From: an uncultured Bacteroidales bacterium | Lineage (GTDB): Bacteria; Bacteroidota; Bacteroidia; Bacteroidales; ML635J-15 | Assembly: GCA_905233405.1 (NCBI GenBank) | Contig: CAJOEG010000017.1 | Coordinates: 1 to 33,942, forward strand | Reading direction: 5' to 3' | Length of the DNA stretch: 33,942 bases | In this document: in pieces, positions 1 through 8,523 of the stretch | Position numbering within the stretch: the first letter of the stretch is position 1 | How the letters are laid out: each line of letters begins with the position of its first letter | Notes under the pieces: model-generated | Database searches by the model: none | What the model was told of the DNA's origin: nothing | The model's input: only the letters and a program-made list of their open reading frames with translations | Position numbers and translations under genes: made by a program

Positions 1-3000
1 CGTATTATTGGCGAGTAAAGGCAACCAACAGCAATGACAGTGACACATCAAGCTATTCCGAAGTTAGGAATTTTACAACCTGCTCTGCACCAATTTTGAG
101 TTCTCCAAATAATGATATGGTTTATACCTCAATAGTAAGGCCTACAGTTTCATGGAATACAATCACAGGCGTTGGAAGTTTTATACTTGAGTGGGATACA
201 GTATCGTCATTTTCATCGCCGAAGTTCAGTTCATTTACAACATCTTCTACATCTGTCAATATTAATGCATTGCTATACGGCACAAAGTATTATTGGCGAG
301 TAAAGGCAACCAACAGCAACGACAGCGACACTTCCAGCTATTCCGAAGTAAGGAACTTTACAACTTGCTCGGCTCCAATTTTGAGTTCACCAAGTAATGG
401 TATGATTTATACGACTATGGTCAGGCCTTCTGTTTCATGGAATTCAATCACTGGCGCTGGTAGTTATATCCTTGAATGGGATACGGTGTCTTCGTTTTCA
501 TCGCCGTTGTTCCGCACATATACAACATCATCGACATCTATATATATTAATGGATTGCTATACAGCACAAAGTATTATTGGCGCGTTAAGGCAACCAATA
601 CAAACGACAGCGACACATCAAGATATTCTGAGGTGTGGAATTTCACAACAGCAGGAAATGTTACTTTAATTTCTCCAACCAACAATCCAAGTACGACAGG
701 CAGGTTTTATTCACGGCAGTATTTAAAATGGAATACATTACCAGGCTCTTCGGAATACCTAATCCAGCTTGATACAACTTCCGATTTCAGTTCAAGTGTA
801 TTGCGCAATATAAGTGTATCAACATCAAGTACAAATACAGATTCATACTATGAAAAGTGTGTGTACGATTTATATTATGGAACAATGTACTATTGGAGAG
901 TTTGTGCTATAAGTTCTGTTGATACAACCGACTGGTCTGAGACTTGGCAGTTCCATACTATGGACGATGTAGTGCTGACTTTCCCAAGTGATACTAGTGT
1001 AAATGGTACTTATTTTACTCGGCAAGAATTTAAATGGCAGAATTCCCTTGGTTCATCCTTGTACATCTTACAACTCGATACTACACCAAGTTTCAGTTCG
1101 GGACTGCTGCAGACCTATACCGCGACAAACACTAATTCAAACACCGATACATACATATACAAATATATCTCCGATATGCGTTATGGTACAATGTATTATT
1201 GGCGTGTATGTTCGGCAAATGCTGTTGATACATCGGGCTGGTCTGCTACATGGCGATTCCATACTACCGATTGGGTTGCGCTATATTATTTACCGAACGA
1301 CACAAGTTCTACTGTTGGCTATTATACTCGCCAAGAACTGGAATGGAAGAATTCAAAAGGTTCTAATGCATATATTCTTCAGCTAGATACAGTTCCGAGT
1401 TTTGATTCAGGATTGTTGCAGAGCATAGATGTTTCATCATCAACCACCAACACCGATACATACATATACAAGTATGTTTCCGATATGCGTTATGGTACAA
1501 TGTACTATTGGCGAGTTTGTGCTATAAACAATGCTGACACATCGGGCTGGTCTGCAACTTGGCAATTCCATACTGTCGACTGGGTTGTATTGGATTCTCC
1601 ATCAAATAATAGTACAGGTTTGGCAGTATCTTCGCGTACATTGTATTGGAATAACTCCAGAGGCTCTTCATCGTACATAGTTCAGGTTGATACAACAAAC
1701 AGCTTTAATTCGGAACTATTGCGTAATATAAGTGTTTCGTCGACGACGACAAGTACAGAGACGTACAAGAGTACAAGCATAACGAATATGCTCTATGGAA
1801 CAACTTATTATTGGCGAGTTTGTGCTGTAAATGCTGCTGATACATCTGGTTGGTCGAATGTATGGCGTTTCACTACTGTCTACCAGCTTACTACTGCGCC
1901 TACGCTTGTAAGTCCCGCAAACGGCAGCAACGAAATACAGCCATCAGGTGTGGATTTGGTATGGAATCCGTTGGACAATGTTACCGGCTACCGCTATCAG
2001 GTGTCGACCGACAACACTTTTACTACAATATACCGCAGTGGAGCCACCGCCAACACAACGGCAACTTGCTATCTAAATTATGGCACAACTTACTATTGGC
2101 GTGTTCAAGGCTACAATGCAAGCGGAAATTCGGTTTGGTCTCAGGTGTGGAGTTTCGAGACACAAACTTGCGAACTTACTGGCGAAACAACTGTTGAGGC
2201 TTGCGCTTCGTACCTATGGCGCGGTATAACCTACACAGAATCGGGAGACTACAACTTTACCAAGCATCTGTCGAACGGTTGCGATAGCTTACTTACCTTG
2301 CATTTGACAATCAACCAGTCTTCGGAGCGTGAATTTTCGCACACCGCCTGTGGCAGTTACATCTGGAACGGCGTGACCTACGACGAAAGTGGCGACTATG
2401 TACAGAATATTGCTGCATCAAATGGTTGTGACAGCATTGTTACATTGCATCTTACAATAAACCAGCCCGTGGCTGAGCTTGTCGAAGCCGAGGCTTGCAA
2501 TTCATACGAATGGAATGGTACTGCCTATACCGAGAGTGGCAATTATACGCGTACTTTCACCGCAGCAAATGGTTGTGATTCGGTTGTTACCTTGCAGCTG
2601 ACAATAAATGAATCGCCGCGTCGCGAGTTTAGTGCAGTTTCGTGCGGCAGTTATGTATGGAACAATCATACATACAATGAATCAGGAAATTATGTACAGA
2701 CAATTTCTTCCGACAACGGTTGCGACAGCATAGTTACATTGCATCTTACAATAAATCATCCGTTGACACATCATGTCGAAGCCACGGCTTGCGAATCCTA
2801 CGAGTGGAACGGTGAAACATATACGGCAAGTGGCAATTATCAGCAGACTTTCACCGCTGCCAATGGTTGCGATTCTGTTATTACACTGCATTTGACAATA
2901 AATCATTTGACCATAGCAGAAATCACAGTTTCAGCTTGTGAATCCTACGAGTGGAATGGTGAAACTTATACCGAAAGCGGTGATTACGAACGGACTTACA

Positions 3001-3638
3001 CATTGGCTAGTGGTTGCGATTCTGTTGTGACCTTGCATTTGACAATAAATCAGCCTGTTGCTGAGCTTGTCGAAGCCGAGGCATGCAATTTCTATGTATG
3101 GAACGGTTCAACATATACCGAAACTGGTACCTATACAGGATCATTCTCTGCTGCCAATGGTTGCGACAGCGTTGTTACCTTGCACCTTACTATTAATGAA
3201 TCGGTAACATACGAGTTCGACACCTCTGCAAATGAATCCTTCGTATGGAATGGCGAAACATTTACCGAAACAGGCGACTACACGCAGGCATTTACTGCTG
3301 CAAATGGTTGTGATTCAATTGTCACCTTGCATTTGAATGTCATTACAGGAATTTCGGAAGCAGAAATACAGATAAACATTTTCCCGAACCCAGCAAACGA
3401 CATCCTAAATATCACATCATCAGAGCAAATTTCTGAAATTGAGATCGTAAATGCTTTGGGTCAGATTGTAAAGCACGTGGAAGTGAATGCCGACAATGTG
3501 GTTTGCGATATTGAAGATTTGACGAGCGGGGTGTATGTTGTGAGAATCCATAGCCGCTCCCTGCAGCGCACTGAGCCTGTCGAAGCGAGCCTGTCGAAGG
3601 GCACGGCTATCACACAACAGAAATTTGTAAAGGAATAA
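1..3638 (+). CDS. T9SS-exported repeat adhesin (Fn3-like and GCDS repeats), 5' partial
   Basis: The reading frame is open from the left edge (first whole codon at base 3), so the true N-terminus and signal peptide lie outside the window. The visible part has about eight fibronectin-III-like modules of roughly 95 residues, each ending in a YYWRV strand followed by an xxFxT strand. Eight copies of a 49-residue module follow (ACxSYxWNGxTYTESG ... GCDSVVTLHLTIN), each with two cysteines; the last copy has Asn in place of the first one. The C-terminus is a type A T9SS sorting domain (FPNPANDILNI ... GVYVVRI ... QQKFVKE). The protein is therefore probably exported across the outer membrane and anchored or released at the surface, with an adhesive or structural role. 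That role is inferred; no catalytic domain is visible. A REP-like palindrome interrupts the sorting domain in frame. Confidence 0.9.
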   Translation, partial: YYWRVKATNSNDSDTSSYSEVRNFTTCSAPILSSPNNDMVYTSIVRPTVSWNTITGVGSFILEWDTVSSFSSPKFSSFTTSSTSVNINALLYGTKYYWRVKATNSNDSDTSSYSEVRNFTTCSAPILSSPSNGMIYTTMVRPSVSWNSITGAGSYILEWDTVSSFSSPLFRTYTTSSTSIYINGLLYSTKYYWRVKATNTNDSDTSRYSEVWNFTTAGNVTLISPTNNPSTTGRFYSRQYLKWNTLPGSSEYLIQLDTTSDFSSSVLRNISVSTSSTNTDSYYEKCVYDLYYGTMYYWRVCAISSVDTTDWSETWQFHTMDDVVLTFPSDTSVNGTYFTRQEFKWQNSLGSSLYILQLDTTPSFSSGLLQTYTATNTNSNTDTYIYKYISDMRYGTMYYWRVCSANAVDTSGWSATWRFHTTDWVALYYLPNDTSSTVGYYTRQELEWKNSKGSNAYILQLDTVPSFDSGLLQSIDVSSSTTNTDTYIYKYVSDMRYGTMYYWRVCAINNADTSGWSATWQFHTVDWVVLDSPSNNSTGLAVSSRTLYWNNSRGSSSYIVQVDTTNSFNSELLRNISVSSTTTSTETYKSTSITNMLYGTTYYWRVCAVNAADTSGWSNVWRFTTVYQLTTAPTLVSPANGSNEIQPSGVDLVWNPLDNVTGYRYQVSTDNTFTTIYRSGATANTTATCYLNYGTTYYWRVQGYNASGNSVWSQVWSFETQTCELTGETTVEACASYLWRGITYTESGDYNFTKHLSNGCDSLLTLHLTINQSSEREFSHTACGSYIWNGVTYDESGDYVQNIAASNGCDSIVTLHLTINQPVAELVEAEACNSYEWNGTAYTESGNYTRTFTAANGCDSVVTLQLTINESPRREFSAVSCGSYVWNNHTYNESGNYVQTISSDNGCDSIVTLHLTINHPLTHHVEATACESYEWNGETYTASGNYQQTFTAANGCDSVITLHLTINHLTIAEITVSACESYEWNGETYTESGDYERTYTLASGCDSVVTLHLTINQPVAELVEAEACNFYVWNGSTYTETGTYTGSFSAANGCDSVVTLHLTINESVTYEFDTSANESFVWNGETFTETGDYTQAFTAANGCDSIVTLHLNVITGISEAEIQINIFPNPANDILNITSSEQISEIEIVNALGQIVKHVEVNADNVVCDIEDLTSGVYVVRIHSRSLQRTEPVEASLSKGTAITQQKFVKE
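3..2168 (+). repeat. Tandem Fn3-like coding repeats
   Basis: Eight modules (the first cut by the window edge) are recognised by YYWRV. The first copies are very similar at DNA level: the stretch at base 3 recurs at base 288, a 285-bp unit (95 codons). Later copies (from about 660) form a second subtype with YYWRVCA and a longer inserted loop. Confidence 0.85.
2172..3347 (+). repeat. Eight tandem 49-residue GCDS repeats
   Basis: Eight repeats of 49 codons fill 1176 bases exactly. Conserved features are an AC.SY...W start, a central TES/TGxY, and the end NGCDSxVTLHLTIN. Two cysteines per copy suggest an intradomain disulfide. Copies 3 and 7 share an unusual N-terminal AELVEAEAC encoded by a REP-core-like sequence. 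Confidence 0.85.
3550..3610 (+). repeat. REP-like palindromic element inside the T9SS domain
   Basis: Outer arms ATAGCCG (3550-3556) and CGGCTAT (3604-3610) are perfect complements and extend to a 13-bp stem with two mismatches. The interior holds CTGAGCCTGTCGAAG (3571-3585) and a second partial copy GAGCCTGTCGAAG (3587-3599). This core resembles the dispersed palindromic repeats often seen in Bacteroidota genomes, which yield SLSKG- or LRQAQ-like peptides when translated. Here it adds about 15 residues in frame between GVYVVRI and the final QQKFVKE. Confidence 0.7.
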
Positions 3639-3886
3639 AATAGTGTTTTTGGAACTAGATATTTGCTACAGTATCACATTCTATTTCTTTCTCTGTTTTC
3701 TTCTCATTATTGTATCGCAACTATTTTATGCTCAAAAAATTAACCGATTATGAACAATTTGCTTGCTTGCAAGGCTGGATTAAATTTGCTTTAATCACTG
3801 CTAAATGTTTTAAAACATTGATGCATAGTGGATTATGTGCAAAAAATTATTTTCCGCTTACCGCTGTGTATCTGAAAAAAAAGTGA

Positions 3887-3894
3887 TAATTTTG
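3887..3894 (+). promoter_or_regulatory. Candidate -7 box for thrS operon
   Basis: TAATTTTG matches the Bacteroidota -7 consensus TAnnTTTG and lies 30 bases before the thrS ATG. I see no convincing -33 TTTG at the usual distance. The rest of 3639-3923 is AT-rich and shows no gene. Confidence 0.45.
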
Positions 3895-3923
3895 CGCGAA
3901 ATTTTTGACTATAAAAGAATAAG

Positions 3924-5861
3924 ATGATAAAAATTACTTTACCCGACGGTTCGGTTAAGGAATACCAGCAAGGTGTTACTGGTATGGAAATAGCTGAAAG
4001 CATCAGTCCGAGGCTTGCCAAGGAAGTGCTTTCTATCAGTGTAAATGGTAAGGTTCAGGATTTGACCATGCCAATAACGGAAGATGCTTCCATAAAGTTG
4101 CACAAGTTCGAGGACGAGGAAGGCAAGCACGCTTTCTGGCACACCTCTTCACATATCATGGCCGAGGCCATTCAGAAGTTGTTCCCTGGAACAAAGTTCG
4201 GTATCGGTCCTGCAGTAGAAAACGGTTTCTACTATGACATCGAACTTCCCGACGGAAAAATCCTTTCGGAGAACGATTTCGCAGCAATCAACAATAAGAT
4301 GATGGAAATCTGCCGTGCCGACTCAAAGCTCGTAAGAAAGGACATCTCGAAGGCCGATGCTCTCAAGTTGTTCGAGGAACGCGGTGATGAATACAAGGTT
4401 GAACTCATCTCCGAACTCGAGGACGGCAAGATTACCCTTTACAACCAGGGCGAATTCACCGACCTCTGCAAGGGACCGCATATCCCATCTACAGGCTATG
4501 TAAAGGCTATCCAGGTATTGAGCTTGGCAGGTGCTTACTGGCGTGGCGACGAAACCCGCAAGCAGCTTACCCGTGTTTACGGAATCAGCTTCCCGAAGCA
4601 GAAGATGTTGGAAGAATACATCACTATGCTCGAAGAAGCCAAGAAGCGCGACCACCGCAAAATTGGTAAGGAACTCGAACTTTTCATGTTCTCCGATATG
4701 GTTGGCAAGGGCTTGCCTATCTGGTTGCCAAACGGTACCGCATTGCGTCTGCGTCTCGAAGATTTCTTGAAGAAAATCCAGAAGCGCTACGGATACCAGC
4801 AGGTTATGACTCCGCACATTGGTAACAAGGCATTGTATGTTACTTCGGGTCACTGGGATCACTACGGCAAGGACTCGTTCCAGCCGATTACCACTCCCGA
4901 AGAAGGCGAAATGTACTTGCTCAAGCCGATGAACTGCCCTCATCACTGTATGATTTTCAAGAACAGCCCACGCAGCTACAAGGATTTGCCTCTGCGTATA
5001 GCTGAATTCGGTACAGTTTACCGCTACGAGCAGTCGGGCGAATTGCACGGACTTACCCGCGTTCGTTCGTTCACTCAGGACGATGCACATATCTTCTGCC
5101 GTCAGGACCAGGTTAAGCAGGAGTTCATCCGCGTTATGGAAATCATCGAAATCATCTTCAAGGCTCTCGATTTCCAGAACTTCGAAGCACAGATTTCGCT
5201 CCGCGACCCCAACAACACCACCAAGTATGTTGGTTCCGACGAGGTTTGGGCAATGGCAGAACAGGCAATCATCGACGCTTGCAAGGAAAAGAATCTTCCA
5301 GCACGCGTAGAATATGGTGAGGCAGCTTTCTACGGTCCTAAGTTGGACTTCATGGTAAAGGACGCTATCGGTCGTCGTTGGCAGCTTGGTACAATCCAGG
5401 TTGACTACAACTTGCCTGAGCGCTTCGAACTCGAATATGTTGGCGAAGACAACAAGAAGCACCGTCCGGTAATGATTCACCGCGCACCGTTCGGCTCAAT
5501 GGAACGCTTCGTGGCAGTGCTTATCGAGCACACCGCAGGCAAGTTCCCGATTTGGCTTGCTCCAAACCAGTTTGTAGTATTGCCAATCAGCGAAAAGTTC
5601 AACGACTATGCCCACGAAGTAGTGAACAAGCTTAAGGACTTGAATGTAAACGGTATCATCGACGAGAGAAACGAAAAGATTGGCCGTAAGATTCGCGACA
5701 ACGAATTGAAGAGAATACCTTACTTGCTGATTGTAGGCGAGAAGGAACAGGAAAACGGACAGCTTTCGGTTCGCAAGCAGGGCGCAGGCGATATGGGCGC
5801 AATGACTGTCGAAGATTTCGCAAAGATTGTAAACGATGAAGTTAAGAAGTATATTGACTAA
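3924..5861 (+). CDS. thrS: Threonyl-tRNA synthetase
   Basis: This 645-residue protein charges tRNA-Thr with threonine in the cytoplasm and has the full length of bacterial ThrRS. Visible domains in order: the TGS domain (about 1-61, starting IKITLPDGS), the editing domain with its HxxxH zinc motif (HTSSH, His73 and His77), and the class II catalytic core. The core carries NCPHHC (zinc Cys near 338), the motif 2 region (RYEQSGELHGLTRVR) and motif 3 (HRAPFGSMERF). The anticodon-binding domain follows from about 545. It heads thrS-infC-rpmI-rplT, a classic translation operon; infC begins 33 bases downstream. No T-box leader is visible upstream. Confidence 0.98.
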   Translation: MIKITLPDGSVKEYQQGVTGMEIAESISPRLAKEVLSISVNGKVQDLTMPITEDASIKLHKFEDEEGKHAFWHTSSHIMAEAIQKLFPGTKFGIGPAVENGFYYDIELPDGKILSENDFAAINNKMMEICRADSKLVRKDISKADALKLFEERGDEYKVELISELEDGKITLYNQGEFTDLCKGPHIPSTGYVKAIQVLSLAGAYWRGDETRKQLTRVYGISFPKQKMLEEYITMLEEAKKRDHRKIGKELELFMFSDMVGKGLPIWLPNGTALRLRLEDFLKKIQKRYGYQQVMTPHIGNKALYVTSGHWDHYGKDSFQPITTPEEGEMYLLKPMNCPHHCMIFKNSPRSYKDLPLRIAEFGTVYRYEQSGELHGLTRVRSFTQDDAHIFCRQDQVKQEFIRVMEIIEIIFKALDFQNFEAQISLRDPNNTTKYVGSDEVWAMAEQAIIDACKEKNLPARVEYGEAAFYGPKLDFMVKDAIGRRWQLGTIQVDYNLPERFELEYVGEDNKKHRPVMIHRAPFGSMERFVAVLIEHTAGKFPIWLAPNQFVVLPISEKFNDYAHEVVNKLKDLNVNGIIDERNEKIGRKIRDNELKRIPYLLIVGEKEQENGQLSVRKQGAGDMGAMTVEDFAKIVNDEVKKYID

Positions 5862-5862
5862 T

Positions 5863-5872
5863 AAAAGGAGGT
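5863..5872 (+). promoter_or_regulatory. Unusual strong Shine-Dalgarno-like site before infC
   Basis: AAAAGGAGGT sits just after the thrS stop, a near-perfect anti-SD complement in a window whose other genes lack one. It ends 22 bases before the infC ATG (5895) and 16 bases before an in-frame ATT (5889), so its spacing to either start is long. Its use is uncertain. Confidence 0.4.
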
Positions 5873-5894
5873 AAAAGTTTTTTATAAAATTTAT

Positions 5895-6428
5895 ATGGCA
5901 AAAGAAAATCAGCAAAACGAACACAGAATTAATCGCGCAATTCGCGCACCATTTGTACGTGTAACAGGCGATAATGTTGATAAACCTGGAGTTTACAGCA
6001 TTAGGGAAGCTTTGGACATTGCGGAACAACTCGAGATGGACTTGGTAGAAATAGTTCCGACCGCCGATCCGCCCGTATGCAAGGTTATCGACTACCAGAA
6101 ATTCCTTTATCAGCAGAAGCGCAAGCAGAAGGAGTTGCAGAGCAAGACTCATACGATGACAATCAAGGAGTTGCGCTTTGGCCCTCAGACAGATGACCAC
6201 GACTACAACTTCAAGCTGAACCATGCCAAGAGATTCCTCGACGAAGGCAACAAGGTAAAGGCATACGTATTTTTCAAGGGACGTTCGATTGTGTATAAGG
6301 AGCAGGGCGAAATATTGCTTCTGAAGCTTGCAAACGACCTCGAGGAGTACGGCAAGATCGACCAGATGCCTAAGCTCGAAGGAAAGAAAATGCAAATTGT
6401 GATATCACCTAAACCTAAAAAGAAATAA
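5895..6428 (+). CDS. infC: Translation initiation factor IF-3
   Basis: IF-3 (177 residues) binds the 30S subunit, prevents premature 50S joining and checks start-codon selection. The N-terminal IF3 domain (about 9-80) begins HRINRAIRAPFVRV and includes the conserved PPVCKVIDYQKFLYQQKRKQKE linker. The C-terminal domain follows, with KELRFGPQTDDHDYNFKLNHAKRFL and ending in a Lys-rich tail. ATG at 5895 is the simplest start. An in-frame ATT two codons upstream is noteworthy because infC in other bacteria uses AUU for autoregulation. The gene lies between thrS and rpmI in the usual order. Confidence 0.97.
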   Translation: MAKENQQNEHRINRAIRAPFVRVTGDNVDKPGVYSIREALDIAEQLEMDLVEIVPTADPPVCKVIDYQKFLYQQKRKQKELQSKTHTMTIKELRFGPQTDDHDYNFKLNHAKRFLDEGNKVKAYVFFKGRSIVYKEQGEILLLKLANDLEEYGKIDQMPKLEGKKMQIVISPKPKKK

Positions 6429-6449
6429 TAACTTTAAAAATTTAGAACA

Positions 6450-6647
6450 ATGCCAAAAATGAAGACTAATTCCGGAGCTAAGAAGAGATTTTTCTTGACC
6501 GGAACCGGTAAGATCAAAAGAAGACACGCTTTCAAGAGTCATATCTTGACAAAGAAGGCTACTAAGCGCAAAAGAGAACTTGCTCACTACACAACAGTAG
6601 CAGAAAACAAGGAAAAGTCTGTAAAGTTGTTGCTTGGAATGAAATAG
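6450..6647 (+). CDS. rpmI: 50S ribosomal protein L35
   Basis: This 65-residue basic protein has the canonical bL35 opening PKMKTNSGAKKRF and the TGKIKRRHAFKSHILTKK core. It is a structural component of the large ribosomal subunit. It starts 21 bases after infC and precedes rplT, so it is co-transcribed in the IF3-L35-L20 operon. Confidence 0.98.
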   Translation: MPKMKTNSGAKKRFFLTGTGKIKRRHAFKSHILTKKATKRKRELAHYTTVAENKEKSVKLLLGMK

Positions 6648-6745
6648 TTTTCCGCGCAGTTAGAATGATTAATTAAATTATGAACCAGAACGTTTAGCCT
6701 CAAGTTCCGATCAAAAGGACGCTAACGCTCGCAAATTTTAAGATT

Positions 6746-7090
6746 ATGCCAAGAAGTGTAAATGTAGTTGCCGCTAGAAACAGGAGAAGAAAAGTTCTTT
6801 CTCAGACTAGAGGTTATTTTGGAGCAAGAAGTAAGGTTTGGACCGTAGCAAAGAACGCATACGAAAAAGGTCTTGCTTATGCATACAGAGACAGAAAAAA
6901 CAAGAAGAGAGAATTCCGCGCATTGTGGATTCAGAGAATTAATGCTGGTGCTCGTCTAAATGGTTTGAGTTATTCTCAATTGATGGGTAAGCTTCATGCA
7001 GCAAATGTTGACATCAACCGTAAGGTTCTTGCCGACCTCGCTATGAACAACCCAGAAGCATTTGCAGCAATCTGCAACAAGGTAAAATAA
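6746..7090 (+). CDS. rplT: 50S ribosomal protein L20
   Basis: bL20 (114 residues) is an rRNA-binding protein needed early in 50S assembly. The N-terminus PRSVNVVAARNRRRKVL and the long basic helix with TRGYFGARSKVWTVAKNA are diagnostic. A 98-base gap separates it from rpmI. L20 represses its own operon in several phyla, but I cannot recognise a specific L20-binding fold in that gap. A strong terminator follows. Confidence 0.98.
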   Translation: MPRSVNVVAARNRRRKVLSQTRGYFGARSKVWTVAKNAYEKGLAYAYRDRKNKKREFRALWIQRINAGARLNGLSYSQLMGKLHAANVDINRKVLADLAMNNPEAFAAICNKVK

Positions 7091-7119
7091 TTGATATTTT
7101 TGGAATAGGTGATATAATT

Positions 7120-7148
7120 AAGGTCGTCAGTTCCTGACGACCTTTTTT
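7120..7148 (+). terminator. Rho-independent terminator after rplT
   Basis: A perfect 11-bp stem AAGGTCGTCAG / CTGACGACCTT with a TTC loop is followed by a run of T. It ends the thrS-infC-rpmI-rplT transcript. Confidence 0.9.
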
Positions 7149-7452
7149 ATTGTTATTCCAAAATATTCTATAAATTCGTGCAAAATACACTGTGTCAAAT
7201 TATTACATAGGCAATGAAATGTGTAGTCTTGTAATTAATAACCTCGGAGAGGTTTCATATATATAGAGAGAAAAATGACCATTTTTAGTAGCGAACTACA
7301 AAAATGCGCCAACGACAGGTTCCCCAAGCATACAATGTTCCATAAGCTGAATGCATTATAAAACAAATGCAAGACTTTTGTAATGTTGAAGCGATAAACA
7401 TCTACAAAGTAAAAAATTATGACAACGCACAATTTAGCGGTCATCAATAAAA
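7149..7452. other. Intergenic region without recognised gene
   Basis: AT-rich spacer between the rplT terminator and the convergent gene ending at 7453. Only a short hydrophobic minus-strand frame with a TTG start is present, with no homology I recognise. I see no RNA gene or repeat. Confidence 0.5.
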
Positions 7453-8520
7453 TCAATTCTCTATCGCTTTGTCAAATCCGACAACAGGAACCTCTCTTTC
7501 TTCGTATTCAAACAAAACTTTGGCAGGAATTTCGATTTTGCCGTGGTTTGGTCCACGAGAAATAAGCACGGCACCTTCTTTTTCGTAATCGTATGTGTAT
7601 AGATTGCCATTGTTGTCGCCAAATGTGTCAGGATCGCGGTAGTAAGTGCCTGAAAAACTTTTTTCTGAACTGGAGTTTGATTCTGTCACATACAAACAAC
7701 GTCCATACATCTCGATACTGATTTTGTAATCATCACCGTCAAACGAAATTGTCTTATTATTTATCGGCAACCATTTGTATAAACGGCTTTCGGCTTTTAT
7801 CACATCATCCAAATAAAATTTAACTTCAAACCACGCATTTCCCTTGCCGTCTGTAATAACATTTGCAGAATAATAGCCTTCTTCACCATATTCCTGACGG
7901 ATATATGTTCCTGAAACTTTAGTCATAGGAACGTTCGATGACAGCCTCTCAAAAGGTAGCCATGTGTCATTTTGCGGAGCGACGAACTTTTTGGAATTGT
8001 TGTCGAAGTTGTTTTTGAACCATTTCCATGTAACTTCCTTGCCGTCGTACTCACATTCGTGGTCAACATTGTCGGTTTCAAGATTGTACATCTGCACATC
8101 CGATGCAAAATGAGTTATCGAGCTATTCTCAATGACAGAATACGATGCAAAGAAAGCCCCTGTTCCAGCAGGTCCCGATGCGCATACCACATTCCCATTC
8201 ACCGAAACGAACGATTTCGACCAAGTTGTTGCAATGATTTCTAGCGAATCGCCTCCACGACAGAAAAAAGCACCGTTTTCGGCAACTATTTCTTTCAGCC
8301 ACAGCTCATTAATGCCATCACCGTCAAAATCGACAAGTCCATACTGATATATAGGACCATCACCTTCATTAATTTCATATACAGGGCATTCGTCGCTGAA
8401 CATCTGCATAATTTCGTCGGCATGCTGCGAATAGAAAATTTCGTCGGCGTTAAGGTTTACCTGTGCGTTTAGCACAACAGAAAAAGTAACAGAGATTACT
8501 ATAAAAAGTATTTTATTCAT
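7453..8520 (-). CDS. Secreted hypothetical protein with DxDGDGxxE motif
   Basis: The 355-residue protein starts with a Sec signal peptide (MNKILFIVISVTFSVVLNAQ), so it is periplasmic or exported. Around residues 64-75 it carries DFDGDGINELWLKE, the calcium-loop-like motif found in FG-GAP/VCBS and in proteins that describe quantities in secreted repeats. The rest looks beta-rich (GTYIRQEYGEEGYYSA; GTYYRDPDTFG). I do not recognise a family. It starts 3 bases downstream of the lipoprotein gene stop, so the two form an operon from the promoter at 9042-9073. Confidence 0.75.
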   Translation of the reverse strand: MNKILFIVISVTFSVVLNAQVNLNADEIFYSQHADEIMQMFSDECPVYEINEGDGPIYQYGLVDFDGDGINELWLKEIVAENGAFFCRGGDSLEIIATTWSKSFVSVNGNVVCASGPAGTGAFFASYSVIENSSITHFASDVQMYNLETDNVDHECEYDGKEVTWKWFKNNFDNNSKKFVAPQNDTWLPFERLSSNVPMTKVSGTYIRQEYGEEGYYSANVITDGKGNAWFEVKFYLDDVIKAESRLYKWLPINNKTISFDGDDYKISIEMYGRCLYVTESNSSSEKSFSGTYYRDPDTFGDNNGNLYTYDYEKEGAVLISRGPNHGKIEIPAKVLFEYEEREVPVVGFDKAIEN

Positions 8521-8523
8521 AAT

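Noticed and set aside
3924..3938. T-box riboswitch before thrS
   Set aside because: No specifier loop or T-box sequence in 3639-3923, and T-boxes are not expected in this phylum.
4323..5480. Long minus-strand open frame (385 codons) opposite thrS
   Set aside because: It is the antisense shadow of a perfectly conserved, codon-biased thrS; it shows no motifs and no promoter.
6648..6745. L20 autoregulatory leader between rpmI and rplT
   Set aside because: The spacer is long enough, but I could not find a convincing structure mimicking the L20 rRNA site.
7235..7456. Short hydrophobic minus-strand frame after the secreted protein gene
   Set aside because: TTG start, no family, AT-rich spacer; nothing supports it beyond being open.
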